A stretch of 64,000 nucleotides of DNA from Longimicrobiales bacterium (GCA_951813395.1 OX638356.1:3298501-3362500); one strand, 5' to 3'. Positions 1 through 10,800 are shown, counted from the stretch's first letter. Notes: generated by a model from the letters alone, not told the origin. Program-made: numbers and translations.

Positions 1-110
1 TAGGCCAGATCGTCGTCCAGGCGTTCGCGGACCTCGGCGACGGTTGCCGATTCGAGGTCCCACAGGACGGCCATGATGTCCATCTCTCGAGCGGTGAGCG
101 TTCGGCTCAT
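1..110 (-). CDS. BlaI/MecI-type transcriptional repressor (partial)
   Basis: Only the first 36 or so codons lie in the window; the gene runs off the left edge. The N-terminus reads MSRTLTAREMDIMAVLWDLE, which matches the start of the BlaI/MecI/CopY winged-helix repressors (the LTxxExxIMxxLW pattern of helix 1), followed by ATVAEVRERL, the usual second helix. Family members bind short dyad operators as dimers and are normally cleaved or released by a partner BlaR1/M56 membrane peptidase. That partner would be expected next, outside the window. The start ATG at 110 is preceded by AAAGGA at a good spacing. Two operator-like dyads lie about 190 bp upstream and suggest autoregulation. Family call is strong; the regulated target is unknown. 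Confidence 0.8.
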   Translation of the reverse strand, partial: MSRTLTAREMDIMAVLWDLESATVAEVRERLDDDLA

Positions 111-300
111 GCCGTTTTCCTTTGCTGTGGGGGGTCCACCCGCCCTGGGGTGACCGGGGCGTCCCTCCGGCCTTCCGGACGAGAGCCTCCGACACCAACT
201 CCTATGTTATTAGTAGATGTTGGGGCGATTTGTTCCCCATGTCAAATCGGGGGCGTTCCCGCATGGCCATCCTGGGCATTCTCCCAGGTGTCGCTGCCCC

Positions 301-339
301 TGTAAACTCCGGTTTACATAATGGAAACTTCAGTTTACA
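301..339. promoter_or_regulatory. paired operator-like dyads upstream of the BlaI-type gene
   Basis: TGTAAAC-TCCG-GTTTACA at 301-318 is a perfect 7-bp inverted repeat. TGGAAAC-TTCA-GTTTACA at 322-339 repeats it with one mismatch. The two centres are 21 bp apart, two helical turns, so bound dimers would sit on the same face. The second dyad covers the stop codon of the S9 peptidase gene (330-332). BlaI-type repressors bind dyads of this size, so autorepression is a reasonable inference. The remaining 111-300 stretch shows nothing else I can name. Confidence 0.5.
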
Positions 340-2756
340 GGACGGGTGATCTCGTACTCCTTCGGCGGCTCGGCCCCAAGCAGGTGCTCCACGAAGTAGT
401 CCCAGCGGCGGCGGATGAAGTAGGGCTCGTTCAGTCCGTGGGCACGGTCCGGCGCCCACACGAGATCGTAGTCCTTGTTGGCCTTGGTAAGTTCGTCGAT
501 CAGCTGGACCGTCATGGCCGGATGCACGTTGTCGTCCATGTCGCCGTGCATGAGCAGCAGCTTGCCCTTCAGGTTGGCGACGTGGGTCTTGTTGGCCTCG
601 TCGGTGAAGTTGGTCGTGCCGCTGGCCGAGTCGGCCACCAGCAAACCCTGGTACTTCTCGGCCCAGTAGATGTTGTAGCTGGCGTTGTCGTGGTTCCCCG
701 CCCCGGACACCGCGACCCTGAAGAAGTCGGGGAATCGCACCATGGCATCGGTCGACGCGAACCCGCCCCCCGAGTGTCCGTAGATGCCCACCCGGTCGAG
801 ATCCATGAAGGGGTAGCGCGCGGCCAGCTGCTTGATCGCGGTGACGTGGTCGGGAAGGCCGTTATCGTTGAAGTCCCCGTAGTAGATGTCGTGAAACGCC
901 TTGGAGCGGTGGGGCGTCCCCATGTGGTCGAGCTGAATCACCACAAACCCCAGCTTCGCCAGCGAGAAGTCCTCGCCGCCGGACTTGAAGGTCCACGAAC
1001 CCACGCTCCCCACCTGCGGACCCGGGTAGATGTGGTCGATGACCGGGTACAACGCGGTCTCGTCGAGGTCGTCGGGGAAATGGATGAGGCCGTAGATGTC
1101 CGTCACGCCGTCCCGGGCCTTCACCGAGAAGACCTCCGGGGCACGCCACCCCACTTCTTCCAGCTTCGAGATGTCGGCGGTCTCCAGGGTGCGGACGACC
1201 TCGCCGGTCGTGAGGCGCCTGAGCAGGGAGACGGGCGGATCGCCGATCGTGGAGTAGGTGTCGACGAAGAAGCGGCCGGAGGGCGACACCGAGATGGCGT
1301 GGTTGCCAACTTCGCCCGCGACGGTGGTCAGACCGCTGCCGTCGTAGCCGACGCGGTAGAGGCGCCCGTAGTAGGGGACTCCCTCCTCGCGTCCGTAGGC
1401 CGTGAAGTAGATGTTCCGGTTCGCCTCGTCGACGTGCCAGATCGCGCCGACGGCCCACGGCCCCGAAGTCACCTGGTTCTTCACCGTCCCGTCCCTGGAG
1501 AAGCGCCAGATGTGGGCCCAGCCGTCCCGCTCCGACCACCAGAAGGCGTCGTCGGTGCTCTCGGAAACGAACCACGAGGTCGGGTTGCGCTGCGCCGTCT
1601 CGACCCAGGTGCGCGCGCTGTCTCCCGCGACGAGCCGGAAGCTGCCGGTGGACGCATCGACTTCGGCCAGGTGATTGCTCTTCGACGCACGCGTCTCCCA
1701 GTGCATGTACGCGAAGCGCGAGTCCGCGGACCAGAGCGAATCGACCTGTGAGCCGCCCAGGTAGAGGCGGTTGGGACGGGGTTCGAGCACGACCCGGATG
1801 TTGCCGACTTCGGGGAGCACGTTCGCAGCACCATTGGATCCCGCGCCCGTGTCGTCATCGGATCCGCCCGCCGCGACCGCGCCCAGCGTCTCGCCCACAT
1901 CCAGAATGTGGAAGGCCGGAAGCGGCACGACCGAGTCTCCGGGAAGCGCGTAGGGCTGGGAAAAGTGCACGGTCCGCTGCGGCGTGTACGACACGTAGTG
2001 ATGATGTTCGACGCCACGCTGGTCCATCCGCTGCACCAGCAGCTTGCGGGAGTCCGGCGACCAGTACACGTCCGGGCGGCGCACCCGCTTGTTGCGGATG
2101 TCGTTCGGGCGCGGGTAGGCGAGGCCGTAGCCGTTGAACTCCTCGCCGTCGGTGGTGAGCTGAATGGTGTCGCCCCCGCCGACGGGACGCACGAAGAGGT
2201 TGTGATCGGTGACGAACGCCTCCCAGTGCTCGTCGGGCGACTGGACGAACGGCGTGTCGTCGGGAAGCGTGTCCCCCACCTGGCACATGTACTCGCCCAG
2301 GTCGCACTCGAAGCGCTTCGCCCTGGCCTCGAACTCGATCCGCGTCTCGTCGCCATCCATGAACTCGAAATCCTCGAAGGGCAGTTTTTGGGGTACGAAG
2401 CTGGTATCGGCGGCCAGTGAGAGCGCCGCCGCAAGGCGGTAGTGGTCGAAGAGCGGCCGCCTCACGTTCGCCGCCGGGTCCACGAAGGTGAATTCGTGTC
2501 CGGCGCCCGTGTTGTTGCGGTACCAGAAGCGGTCCGAGTCGTGGATCCAGTTGGGAGCGACCGGGCCACCCGCGATAAGCGGCGAGGTGTGCCAGTTGAG
2601 CAGCAGCTCCGCGCGGTGGTAGTCGACCTCCTGGGCGACGGCGGGGGTGGGCGACGCTGCCGCGGCGAAGGCGCACAGCGCAACGCTGAAGGCGGTGGCC
2701 GCGGCGGGTGCGCAACGCGGCGTGGCAAACGGCAAAACGGACCGGATCGGGGGCAT
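330..2756 (-). CDS. S9 family peptidase (DPP IV-like), secreted
   Basis: Predicted 808-residue exported serine peptidase that would remove dipeptides or small peptides from N-termini. The N-terminus has a signal peptide ending near AVAQ. A DPP IV-type beta-propeller follows (about residues 40-560), then an alpha/beta-hydrolase domain. The catalytic set is visible: Ser662 in GHSGGGF, Asp741 in HGDMDDNVHP and His773 in DRAHGLNEP, in the order expected for clan SC. The frame stays open upstream to 3209, but the ATG at 2756 directly precedes the signal peptide and the extension overlaps the divergent gene, so I use 2756. It is a clear paralogue of the gene at 46362-48740 (same WNxxPLISGG start region and same C-terminal HLLG/HLMG motif). 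Divergent from the next gene, so the two may share a promoter region. Confidence 0.9.
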   Translation of the reverse strand: MPPIRSVLPFATPRCAPAAATAFSVALCAFAAAASPTPAVAQEVDYHRAELLLNWHTSPLIAGGPVAPNWIHDSDRFWYRNNTGAGHEFTFVDPAANVRRPLFDHYRLAAALSLAADTSFVPQKLPFEDFEFMDGDETRIEFEARAKRFECDLGEYMCQVGDTLPDDTPFVQSPDEHWEAFVTDHNLFVRPVGGGDTIQLTTDGEEFNGYGLAYPRPNDIRNKRVRRPDVYWSPDSRKLLVQRMDQRGVEHHHYVSYTPQRTVHFSQPYALPGDSVVPLPAFHILDVGETLGAVAAGGSDDDTGAGSNGAANVLPEVGNIRVVLEPRPNRLYLGGSQVDSLWSADSRFAYMHWETRASKSNHLAEVDASTGSFRLVAGDSARTWVETAQRNPTSWFVSESTDDAFWWSERDGWAHIWRFSRDGTVKNQVTSGPWAVGAIWHVDEANRNIYFTAYGREEGVPYYGRLYRVGYDGSGLTTVAGEVGNHAISVSPSGRFFVDTYSTIGDPPVSLLRRLTTGEVVRTLETADISKLEEVGWRAPEVFSVKARDGVTDIYGLIHFPDDLDETALYPVIDHIYPGPQVGSVGSWTFKSGGEDFSLAKLGFVVIQLDHMGTPHRSKAFHDIYYGDFNDNGLPDHVTAIKQLAARYPFMDLDRVGIYGHSGGGFASTDAMVRFPDFFRVAVSGAGNHDNASYNIYWAEKYQGLLVADSASGTTNFTDEANKTHVANLKGKLLLMHGDMDDNVHPAMTVQLIDELTKANKDYDLVWAPDRAHGLNEPYFIRRRWDYFVEHLLGAEPPKEYEITRPVN

Positions 2757-2936
2757 GCTTCCTACTCCGAGTTCACTGGAGACGAATCGCCCGGAGCAGG
2801 TCGCAAGGTCCTCTATCGCGGCGGGTTTCCGCGCCGGCTGCCGGGCCGTCGGCAAGGCTTCATCTTGCGGGCGGGCGGCGACACAGGCAAATCGGATGTT
2901 CCCGCCGGGCTGCCGAATCCGCAATTGGAGACCACG

Positions 2937-5393
2937 ATGCGCCGAATGCCGTTTATCCTTTGCGCGGCCGCTGCCGCTTCCTGCGCCGGACTCCATGCCC
3001 AGGACCGCGCCTCGGTCCTTCGCTACCCGAGTCTGCTGGGCAACATACGCGGTGAGCTGCACATGCTGCCGCCCGTGAGCACGGGGCCCATGAGCCCTTC
3101 GTGGTCGCCCGACGGCGGCTGGATCGCGTTCGCGATGGCGGGCGACATCTGGCGGATCCCCGCGCGCGGCGGCACGGCGGAGCAGTTGACGCAGGGACCC
3201 TGGTATCACTTCGAGCCCGACTGGAGCCCCGACGGGTCGCGCATCGCGATGACGGTGGAGACGGGCGATGGTCTGGACATCGCGCTCCTGGACGTGGACG
3301 GCGGCGAGGTCGCCCTGCTTGTGGAGGGCGCCGGGGTGGATGTCCAGCCGTCATGGAGCCCGGACGGGCGCTACGTGTACTTCGCCACGGCCGGACGGGG
3401 CATGGACGTTCACCGGATCGACGTGGCGACGGGCGAGCGCGAGCCGGTGGCAGGGGGGCCGGGCAGCCAGTATCAGCCGCGCGTGTCGCCCGGGGGAGTG
3501 CTGGCCTACATGGCGCCGACCCCTGGGGTGACCGGTAGCGGGGGGATCTGGAAACGGGCGCGCCCCGACGGGGCGCCCACCCTCGTGCGGGCCGAAGAGA
3601 CCGCCTACCGGGCGCGTCCCGACTGGCTGCCCGACGGCAGCGCCATGGTCTACGTCTCGGACGAGGCCGGCTCGAACGACCTGGTGCTGATCGCAGCGGA
3701 CGGAGGCAACCCGCTCCGTCTGACCGGCGGGACCAGCCACGAACTCATGCCGCGGATCAGTACCGACGGCACCGAAATCGCCTTCGTTTCGAACGAGCGC
3801 GGGCCGACGGAACTGCATGTCATGAGTGTCGCGGGCGGTGCGCGCGGATCGTGGCGGACACTCGACGTGAGCGAACGCCGGCACCTGGTCCCGACCGGAC
3901 GGGTGTACGGGCAGATCCTGGGCGCAGGTGGCCAGGACACGCCGGCCAGGGTGTCGGTCACGGCGTCCGACGGTCGCGCCTACGCGCCCCGGGACGGCTT
4001 TCACCGGGTCCTCACCCCCACCGAAACCCACTACTTCCGCACGACAGGCACCTTCGATGTGGAGGTGCCGGCCGGACCCGTGACCATCCAGGCCCGCAAG
4101 GGACTCGAGTTTCGCCCGGTCTCGAGGGCTGTCGAGGTGCCCGCTGGCGGCCGCGTCGAAGCCGTGTTGCAAATGGATCGGCTCATCGACGCCCGGGAGG
4201 CGGGCTGGCATTCGGGCGACACGCACGTCCACGACCTGCACCAGGGACGCTACGGCCTCACCCACGCGGACTTCTTCAACGACCTCGCCAGCGAGGACCT
4301 GCGGGTCTCGATCGCCCTGATCCACATGGACGGAACGCGGCTCATGGGCCGATGGGACGACCTCACGGGACGGCCCCACCCCCTCTCCACCAGCGAACAC
4401 ATCCTGCAATACGCGCAGGAGTTCCGCGGTTCGTTCGGCCACGTCGGCCTCGCGGGAGTCAAGGAGTTCATCACGCCACTGGTGGGAGGCGCGGGCAACA
4501 CTCCGTTCGCCGCAGACGTCCTCAACGCCGACTACCTCCTGGCGGCGCGGGAACAGGGCGCCACGGGCGGCTTCATGCATCCCTTCAGCGGACCCGTGGC
4601 CACGCCTGAGGACGTCGGCGCCACCGAGATCCCCGTGGACGTCGCGCTGGGCGCGGGCGACTTCTACGACGTCATCTGCTTCTGGTACGACGAACTCGAC
4701 AACGCCGAGATCTACTACCGGCTGCTGAACGCGGGATTCCGCCTCGCCGCGACCGGGGGCACGGACAACTTCTCGGACGTGTGGCGCGATCCGGGGCCGG
4801 GAGCGAGCCGCACCTACGCCCGGCTCGACGGCGACCTCTCGGTGGACGTGTGGCTGGAAGCCGTGCGGGAGAGGCGCACGTTCGCGACGAACGGTCCCCT
4901 GCTCTTCCTCACGGTCGACGGCGTGGAGCCCGGCGGCGAGATCCGCGTGCCGGGTGGGGATGGCGGAGAGCGGGCGGTGGTGGTCGAGGTCGCTTCCACC
5001 ACGCCGCTCCACTCGGTCGAGATCGTGGTCAACGGCGCCGTGGCCGAGGTCCATGAGGTGGCCGGGATGGGTGAACGCTTCCAGGTCGAGAGCCGGGTGC
5101 GGCTCGACGGCAGCGGATGGATCGCGGCGCGGGCGCTGGGTCCCGCGTCCCCCCTCGTCGCGGACGGCTACGCCTTTGCCCAGACCAGCCCGGTGTGGAT
5201 CGTGGCGGGAGGCAACGAGTACCGGTCTGCCGATGACATCCGTTTCCTGCTGGCGGCCGTCGAGGCGTTTCGTGCCCGCGTGGTGGCGCGCGACCGCTGG
5301 GTCACTCCGGCGGATCGCGAACGATTCCTGGCCGGCGTGGACCTGGCCGCCGCAGTGTACCGGGACCGGCTGCGCGAAGCCGGGATGCGGTAG
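2937..5393 (+). CDS. secreted TolB-like propeller fused to CehA/McbA-type metallohydrolase
   Basis: 818 residues with a signal peptide (possible lipobox near AAAASC). Residues of about 35-300 carry repeated SWSPDG motifs, the PD40/TolB six-bladed propeller signature. About 360-415 resembles a carboxypeptidase-regulatory-like strand domain. From about 420 there is a PHP-like hydrolase: GDTHVHDLH (His430, His432), then FNDLASEDLRVS and ATGGTDNFSD, as in the CehA/McbA family of metal-dependent phosphoesterase-like hydrolases. GGAG six bases before the ATG at 2937 fixes the start; a longer in-frame reading from 2442 is antisense to the S9 gene and unlikely. Substrate unknown; the propeller probably binds a partner or substrate. 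Convergent with the permease downstream. Confidence 0.8.
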   Translation: MRRMPFILCAAAAASCAGLHAQDRASVLRYPSLLGNIRGELHMLPPVSTGPMSPSWSPDGGWIAFAMAGDIWRIPARGGTAEQLTQGPWYHFEPDWSPDGSRIAMTVETGDGLDIALLDVDGGEVALLVEGAGVDVQPSWSPDGRYVYFATAGRGMDVHRIDVATGEREPVAGGPGSQYQPRVSPGGVLAYMAPTPGVTGSGGIWKRARPDGAPTLVRAEETAYRARPDWLPDGSAMVYVSDEAGSNDLVLIAADGGNPLRLTGGTSHELMPRISTDGTEIAFVSNERGPTELHVMSVAGGARGSWRTLDVSERRHLVPTGRVYGQILGAGGQDTPARVSVTASDGRAYAPRDGFHRVLTPTETHYFRTTGTFDVEVPAGPVTIQARKGLEFRPVSRAVEVPAGGRVEAVLQMDRLIDAREAGWHSGDTHVHDLHQGRYGLTHADFFNDLASEDLRVSIALIHMDGTRLMGRWDDLTGRPHPLSTSEHILQYAQEFRGSFGHVGLAGVKEFITPLVGGAGNTPFAADVLNADYLLAAREQGATGGFMHPFSGPVATPEDVGATEIPVDVALGAGDFYDVICFWYDELDNAEIYYRLLNAGFRLAATGGTDNFSDVWRDPGPGASRTYARLDGDLSVDVWLEAVRERRTFATNGPLLFLTVDGVEPGGEIRVPGGDGGERAVVVEVASTTPLHSVEIVVNGAVAEVHEVAGMGERFQVESRVRLDGSGWIAARALGPASPLVADGYAFAQTSPVWIVAGGNEYRSADDIRFLLAAVEAFRARVVARDRWVTPADRERFLAGVDLAAAVYRDRLREAGMR

Positions 5394-5399
5394 CGTCGG

Positions 5400-5469
5400 C
5401 CGCCCGCCGGGTGGCTCGCCCGCCGCCCGCCAGGTGCAGCGCCCCACCGCCCGCCGGGTGAAGCGCCCC
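5400..5469. repeat. three tandem GC-rich units of 23-24 bp
   Basis: Three direct copies begin CCGCCCGCCRGGTG at 5400, 5423 and 5447; copies 2 and 3 also share the tail AGCGCCCC. They fill the gap between two convergent genes. They may act in transcription termination or simply be a repeat expansion. Confidence 0.6.
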
Positions 5470-5489
5470 GCCGCACGCCCGCGCGGCAC

Positions 5490-7775
5490 CTACTTTTCGG
5501 CCAGCAGCCCCTTTGACAGCAACGACGCGTCCCGCAGCACGGACGCGCCGCGGCGGTGGCTGATCATCACGAGCGGACAGCTGGTCGCGCGGGCGATCCT
5601 CAGCATCAGGCTGCTGAACACGGCGCGTCGGCGGCCTCGCCGGTGAAATCCCAGGAGGAGGAGATCGGTTTCTTCCGCGCGGCTCGCCACCTCGGCCACC
5701 ACATCGTCGCCGACAACCAGTTCCGCGTGCGCCGCCTCCCCCACCTCGTCCCACGCCAGCCGCTCCAGATCGCGCGTGGCCCGCTTGTGCGCGCCGCTCC
5801 CGACGTTGGCGGTCGCCACCCCCATGTACGCGATGTCCCGCGACGCGGTCCGCACCAGATTGCCCAGCAGGCGCGCACGCACGGGACTCTGATCACGTCC
5901 GCCCCGGGACGGCACCAGGATTCGATGCGCCTGCTCCGGCCTCCAGTCCTGCGGAGCCCGCATGATCACCACGTCCGCGTCGACCGCGCCGATGAGGCGG
6001 GCCAGCGGACCCGTCATGAGGGAATCGTCAAGGTGCCCGACCCCGAGGAGCAGGCTCTCGCAACGGGCCGCCTCGGCGACGCGGGCAATCTCGCTCCATG
6101 GATCCTTGTGCAGTGTGATGAGCGCCTCGGGCCGCAACTGTACTTCGACGGCCGTGCTGAGGGCCCCACCGAGCACCGCCTGGGCATCGCGGATTCCCCT
6201 TCCAAGGCCGTCGTCCGGCACCTGCCCGGGAGGGCCGACGACAGAAAGCAGCTGGACGCGGGAAACATCCGGCGGAGCAAGCGCCTTGGCCATCGTCACG
6301 AGCATCTCGGCGCTGGCAGGGTTGGCGATCGGTGCGAGGACCACAGGGCGGCGCCCGCGCAACCTCATCATCTGGGGGTCGCGCCCCTCCGACGATGCGT
6401 CCACGACACGCGCCCGCGGGGCGAGGTGCAGCGCGTAGAAGATGGCCCCGACGCTGAGCCACAGAGCCGCCAGCACGCCCGCCTGCGGCACCGCAACGGC
6501 CTGGTAAAGGGCGATCGCCACGCACGCGGTGCCACCCACGACGGGGATCGCCGGAAACCACGGTGTCCGGAAGGCCAGAGGTCGCCCGGCGCGCTTGCGG
6601 GCCAGGTATCCGATCAGATGCGCAAGGGCGAAGCAGGCCAGGAAGATCAGGCTGGCAACGGCGCCCGCCACCGCGACGTTCGGCACCGCGACCAGGAGAA
6701 AGGCGACCACCACGGCGGACAGCCGGATCGCGGCCGTGGGGGTTCCGGTGCCGGGCGCAAGGCGCGCGTAGCGCTGCGGCAGCGTCCGATCCGACCCCAT
6801 CGTGCGGGCGAAGCGCGACGCCGCCAGCAGGTTCGCCTGCAGTGCGGAGAGCATCGACAGGAGGCCCGCCACCAGGACCAGCCAGTAGCCCGCCGAGCCC
6901 ATGAAGTTGCGGGCCGCGACGGCCACGAGGATCTCGGGATTCTCCGCGGCCACCTCTGCCACGGGCCTGCCCGCAGCGCCCACCGCAACGATGAGGAAGA
7001 GAAGCGGGAGGTAGATGACGAGCGCCGTCCCGAGCGACAGGAACATCGCGCGGGGCAGGTTGCGCCTCGGTCGCTTCACCTCGCCGCCCACGGCCGCGAT
7101 CAGGTCGAAACCCTGCAGGGCGATGAAGGTGTAGCCCATCGCCTGGGCGAGCCCACTGAAGCCTTCCAGGAAGAACGGGCGAAAGCGCGCCGCCAACTCG
7201 CCGGGGGCCGGCGCTTCGGTGGCGAGCGCCAGGAACCCGGCCAGAATGATCACGCCGAAGACCACGACCTTGCCGACCGTCTCCCACTGCCGTCCTCCGG
7301 AAGCAGACCGCGTCAGGCGCCAGACGTACCACGCGACGGCGGCGAGCGCGTAGGAGACCAGCGCTCCCCGGCCACCCAGCCACGCCGGAGCCTCTCCGTT
7401 GACCAGGATCGCGATTTGCTCCAGTAGGGGAACGAAGAAGACCGCAAACCCCATGGCGTACAGCACGGCCGCGACAACCGAGGCGAACCAGACGATCCAC
7501 CCCACGGCAAAGGCCGCTTCGACGGCCAGGACTTTCCGCGCGTAGGTGTAGGTGCCCCCCGAATGCGGGAACCGGGCGGCCAGCTCCGCGAACGAGAACA
7601 CGGTGATGAAGGCAATGACCCCATTGAGCGCAAAGGCCACGATCGCACCGGGACCGGTGGTCTGGAACGCGACGCCCGCGAGGGCAAGGATGCCGCCGCC
7701 GACAATCGCGCCGACGCCGATGCCCGTCGCACCGAGAAGGCCGAGGTGGCGGTGGGGTTTGGGGGACCCGGTCAT
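5490..7775 (-). CDS. APC-superfamily amino-acid permease with C-terminal universal stress protein domains
   Basis: 761 residues. Residues of about 8-440 form an APC permease: the first helix has the GIGVGAIVGGGILALAG glycine-rich motif of amino-acid/polyamine antiporters, with roughly 12 hydrophobic segments in all. Residues of about 460-745 are cytoplasmic and read as two tandem USP-like modules (RPVVLAPIANPASAEMLV, then HRILVPSRGGRDQS), each ending in strand/glycine patterns such as LLLGVGHLDDS and LLLLGFHRRGRRR that resemble the USP nucleotide-binding loop. The probable role is amino-acid or cation-coupled solute uptake gated by the USP module; the substrate cannot be read from sequence. 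The start ATG at 7775 is in good frame but has no strong ribosome site. Close to the end of the amidohydrolase gene upstream on the same strand. Confidence 0.85.
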   Translation of the reverse strand: MTGSPKPHRHLGLLGATGIGVGAIVGGGILALAGVAFQTTGPGAIVAFALNGVIAFITVFSFAELAARFPHSGGTYTYARKVLAVEAAFAVGWIVWFASVVAAVLYAMGFAVFFVPLLEQIAILVNGEAPAWLGGRGALVSYALAAVAWYVWRLTRSASGGRQWETVGKVVVFGVIILAGFLALATEAPAPGELAARFRPFFLEGFSGLAQAMGYTFIALQGFDLIAAVGGEVKRPRRNLPRAMFLSLGTALVIYLPLLFLIVAVGAAGRPVAEVAAENPEILVAVAARNFMGSAGYWLVLVAGLLSMLSALQANLLAASRFARTMGSDRTLPQRYARLAPGTGTPTAAIRLSAVVVAFLLVAVPNVAVAGAVASLIFLACFALAHLIGYLARKRAGRPLAFRTPWFPAIPVVGGTACVAIALYQAVAVPQAGVLAALWLSVGAIFYALHLAPRARVVDASSEGRDPQMMRLRGRRPVVLAPIANPASAEMLVTMAKALAPPDVSRVQLLSVVGPPGQVPDDGLGRGIRDAQAVLGGALSTAVEVQLRPEALITLHKDPWSEIARVAEAARCESLLLGVGHLDDSLMTGPLARLIGAVDADVVIMRAPQDWRPEQAHRILVPSRGGRDQSPVRARLLGNLVRTASRDIAYMGVATANVGSGAHKRATRDLERLAWDEVGEAAHAELVVGDDVVAEVASRAEETDLLLLGFHRRGRRRAVFSSLMLRIARATSCPLVMISHRRGASVLRDASLLSKGLLAEK

Positions 7776-7830
7776 CGGGATATGATAGGGCTTGCGCGCA
7801 TGTGCGGGAAATCGCCCACGCCCGCGCCTG

Positions 7831-10800
7831 CTACTCCCGCATGAAGTACGGCCTCGTCGCCGGCCGCGGATTCGGCCACACGCGCGAAGCGTCCTCGCCG
7901 CCGTAGAGCACGCCGCCCTTCATCACGTACCGGATCCGGGCGACGTTGCCTATGTCCTCGAGCGGGTTGCCGTCGAGAACGACCAGGTCCGCCAGCTTCC
8001 CGACCTCCACCGAACCGATCTGGTCATCCAGACCGTGCTGCTCCGCGCCGCGGATCGTGGCGATCTCCAGGATTTGCGACGGTGGAAAGTCACCCCCGGC
8101 GAAAAGCTCCAGCTCCCAGTGCGTGCCCAGTCCCATCATCTGGCCGTGCGCGCCCAGCTGCAGCGAGGTGCCCGCGTTGTAGAGCTTGCGCAGCTCGCGG
8201 GCCATCTCCCAGGCGTACATGTCGTCGGGCCAGAGGTGCGTGTTGCGCCGCACGCGCATGAGCGACATGGGATCGATGAAGTTGGTGAGCTTCGGGTCCT
8301 CCCACAGCTTGTCGGCCTGGTGGAACCAGCCCTCGCCGAAGGGACCGTTGTAGACGACGAGCAGCGTCGGCGTCATGCCCGCGTCGGTGCCCGTCCAGAA
8401 GCGCACGATGTCGTCGTGGAACGGCGCCAGACCCATCGAGTGCTCGATCCCCGTCACCCCGTCCAGGATCTGAGTGAGGTTCATGTGCGGGTCGGCCGAG
8501 GACTCCGAGAGCACGTTGAGCCCCAGTTCCCGGGCCGCGGTCGCGACCAGGTGCCGCCGCTTGCGCGTCGCCTGCGAGTAGTCCTTGACCGCGACGGCGC
8601 CGTGGTCGCGGTTCCAGCGCAGCTGTTCGCGTGCGTCGTCGAGCGTTTCGATCGGGCGGAACATGCGCAGCCGACCGCCGTGTCTCCTGCCGTAGATGAC
8701 CGAGCCCGTGGTGAGGAAGCGTGGGCCCGTCATCCGGCCGGACCGAATCATGTCCGTCAGCCAGCCGTCCCGGTACTCGTTGCCGTAGACCTCGATCATG
8801 GTGGTCACGCCGTACGCGACCGGACCGCGCAGATACGCGGGGGCCTGCTCGATCACGTGCAGCGAGGAATGGTCGATGTGGGGATGGCCGTGGGCGTCGA
8901 TCAGGCCCGGGATGATCGTGCTGCCGCGCACATCGAAGACGCGGGCGCCCCGGGGGACCTCCACATCCGGGCCGACCGCCGCGATCCGCCCGCCGTCGAC
9001 CACCACCGTGGCGCTGTCCATGACCGTGCGGGCGGTATCCATGGTAACGACGCGCGCGTTGGTCAGCGCCACGACGCCCGCCAGGCGGTCCACCTCGTAC
9101 TCGATGGCCAGTTCCGTGCGGCGGGCGGTGGACCCCGGCACCCGCGCGCCCGCCCACTCGGCCGGCCCGGCGCCGGCCACCCCGGCGTCGGCCGCAGCAC
9201 CCGCAACGCCCCAGTCTCGCCCCGTCCCCGCCACGATCTCGTCCACGGTCTTCTCGTAGAAGCCGGTGCCGCGGGTCCACCCCAGCGTCCCGCCGTCTTC
9301 GGACCAGACCATGTAGCCGCCGTCCTCCGGGTCCACGCGGTAGGCGCGTCCCCGGCCCTCGTACGGCGACACGGTGACCGGTTCATCCGCGGGCTCGAAG
9401 GGCACGATGAAGCTGCGGTGGTATTCCCGCACCGCCATCCACTCCAGGTCGGGCGAAGGCGCCGCGTCCACCGCGTGCGGGAAGACAAACAGCGTCCGCT
9501 CATCCGCCCCGTCCGTCCCGATCCGCTTCAGCACCAGCACCCCGTCCTCGAACTCCGTGAAATGGACCACATCCCCGCCCGGACCGAACACCACCGCCGG
9601 CGGGATCTTTCCGGCGATGTTGGCGTACTCCAGCGGCTGCCCCTCCACCCCCGTGAGGCGGCGTTCACCGTCCGGGCCGCGCAAGACAAGTTCGAACTGC
9701 GTCTGGTTCGACAGCCACCGCCCCCGGTGCAGCGCGCCGGTCCCGCGAACGAACGCCAGCTCCGTCCCGTCCGGCGAGAGGGCCAGGCTCCCGTACTGGG
9801 AGGCGACCGCCGTCAGCTGCGGCGCGTCGTCGCCCGATCCGCCGCCCGCCGGGTCCATCCGCCGCACCGAACCCAGCGCCTCATCCGTCCACGACGCGAA
9901 GTAGATCGCCCCCGACTCAGGGTCCACGACAGGGCTCGTCTCGTGCGCGTCGGAGCGCGTCAGGTTGCTCGCCCCCGCCTCGCCGTGCAGCCAGAGGTCG
10001 CCGAGCGCCTCCGAGATGACCCCGCCGGCCACGCGCCGGCCCCAGCGATGCGTCCGCGTTCGCGCACGGTCGTCGGGCAGCCGCGTCGGGAAGCGGATCG
10101 TTTCGGACATTTCCCGCCGCACCGGCGCGCTGAACGGAATCCGCCACACCGTCCCGGTGACCACGTCCACCGACGCCAGACCACCCTCGTAGCCGAGGAC
10201 CACGCCGCTTCCGTCCTCGTACCACGCCAGGTTCGTATACGGGCCGTACCCCTGGCGCGTGTCCTGGCGGTCCCGGTCGAGACCCGTCAGCAGGACGCGT
10301 TCCTCCCGCGTTTCGAGGTTGAGCAGCATCAGCACCGTGCCCTCCAGACCCCTGTGCACATACGCCAGAGCATTGCCGCTCGGTGAAAGCGTGGGCTGAA
10401 ACGCGCCACCCGGGCGCTCGACGACCACTTCGCTCGTCCCCGTCGCCTCGTCGAACAACTCGATCCGGGAGCCGCCCACCGGAACCACGTACGGATTGAA
10501 GCCGAACGGGTACGTGGCCTCCGCGTGGTGCTCGTACAGGAAGCCCCCGCCACCGGGTAGCGGCTGGGCCCCGTTGACCGGCCCCCGACCCGTGATCAGC
10601 GACTCCCGCCCGCCGCCGCCGTCCACCTCGAAGGCCACCAGCTGGCTGGCGATCCCGTCACCCGAAACCCCCGCGTACAGCCGCCCGCCGTCGTCGGACC
10701 AGGACGGCCGGTAGATGTTGGCGTCCGGCCAGTCGGAGACCTGCCGCACCGCTCCGGACTCGCGGTCCAGCACCCAGACCTGGTGGCTGCCGGTCCGGTC

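Noticed and set aside
321-1751. 476-codon plus-strand frame opposite the S9 gene
   Set aside because: Antisense shadow typical of GC-rich genes; no signal, ribosome site or family.
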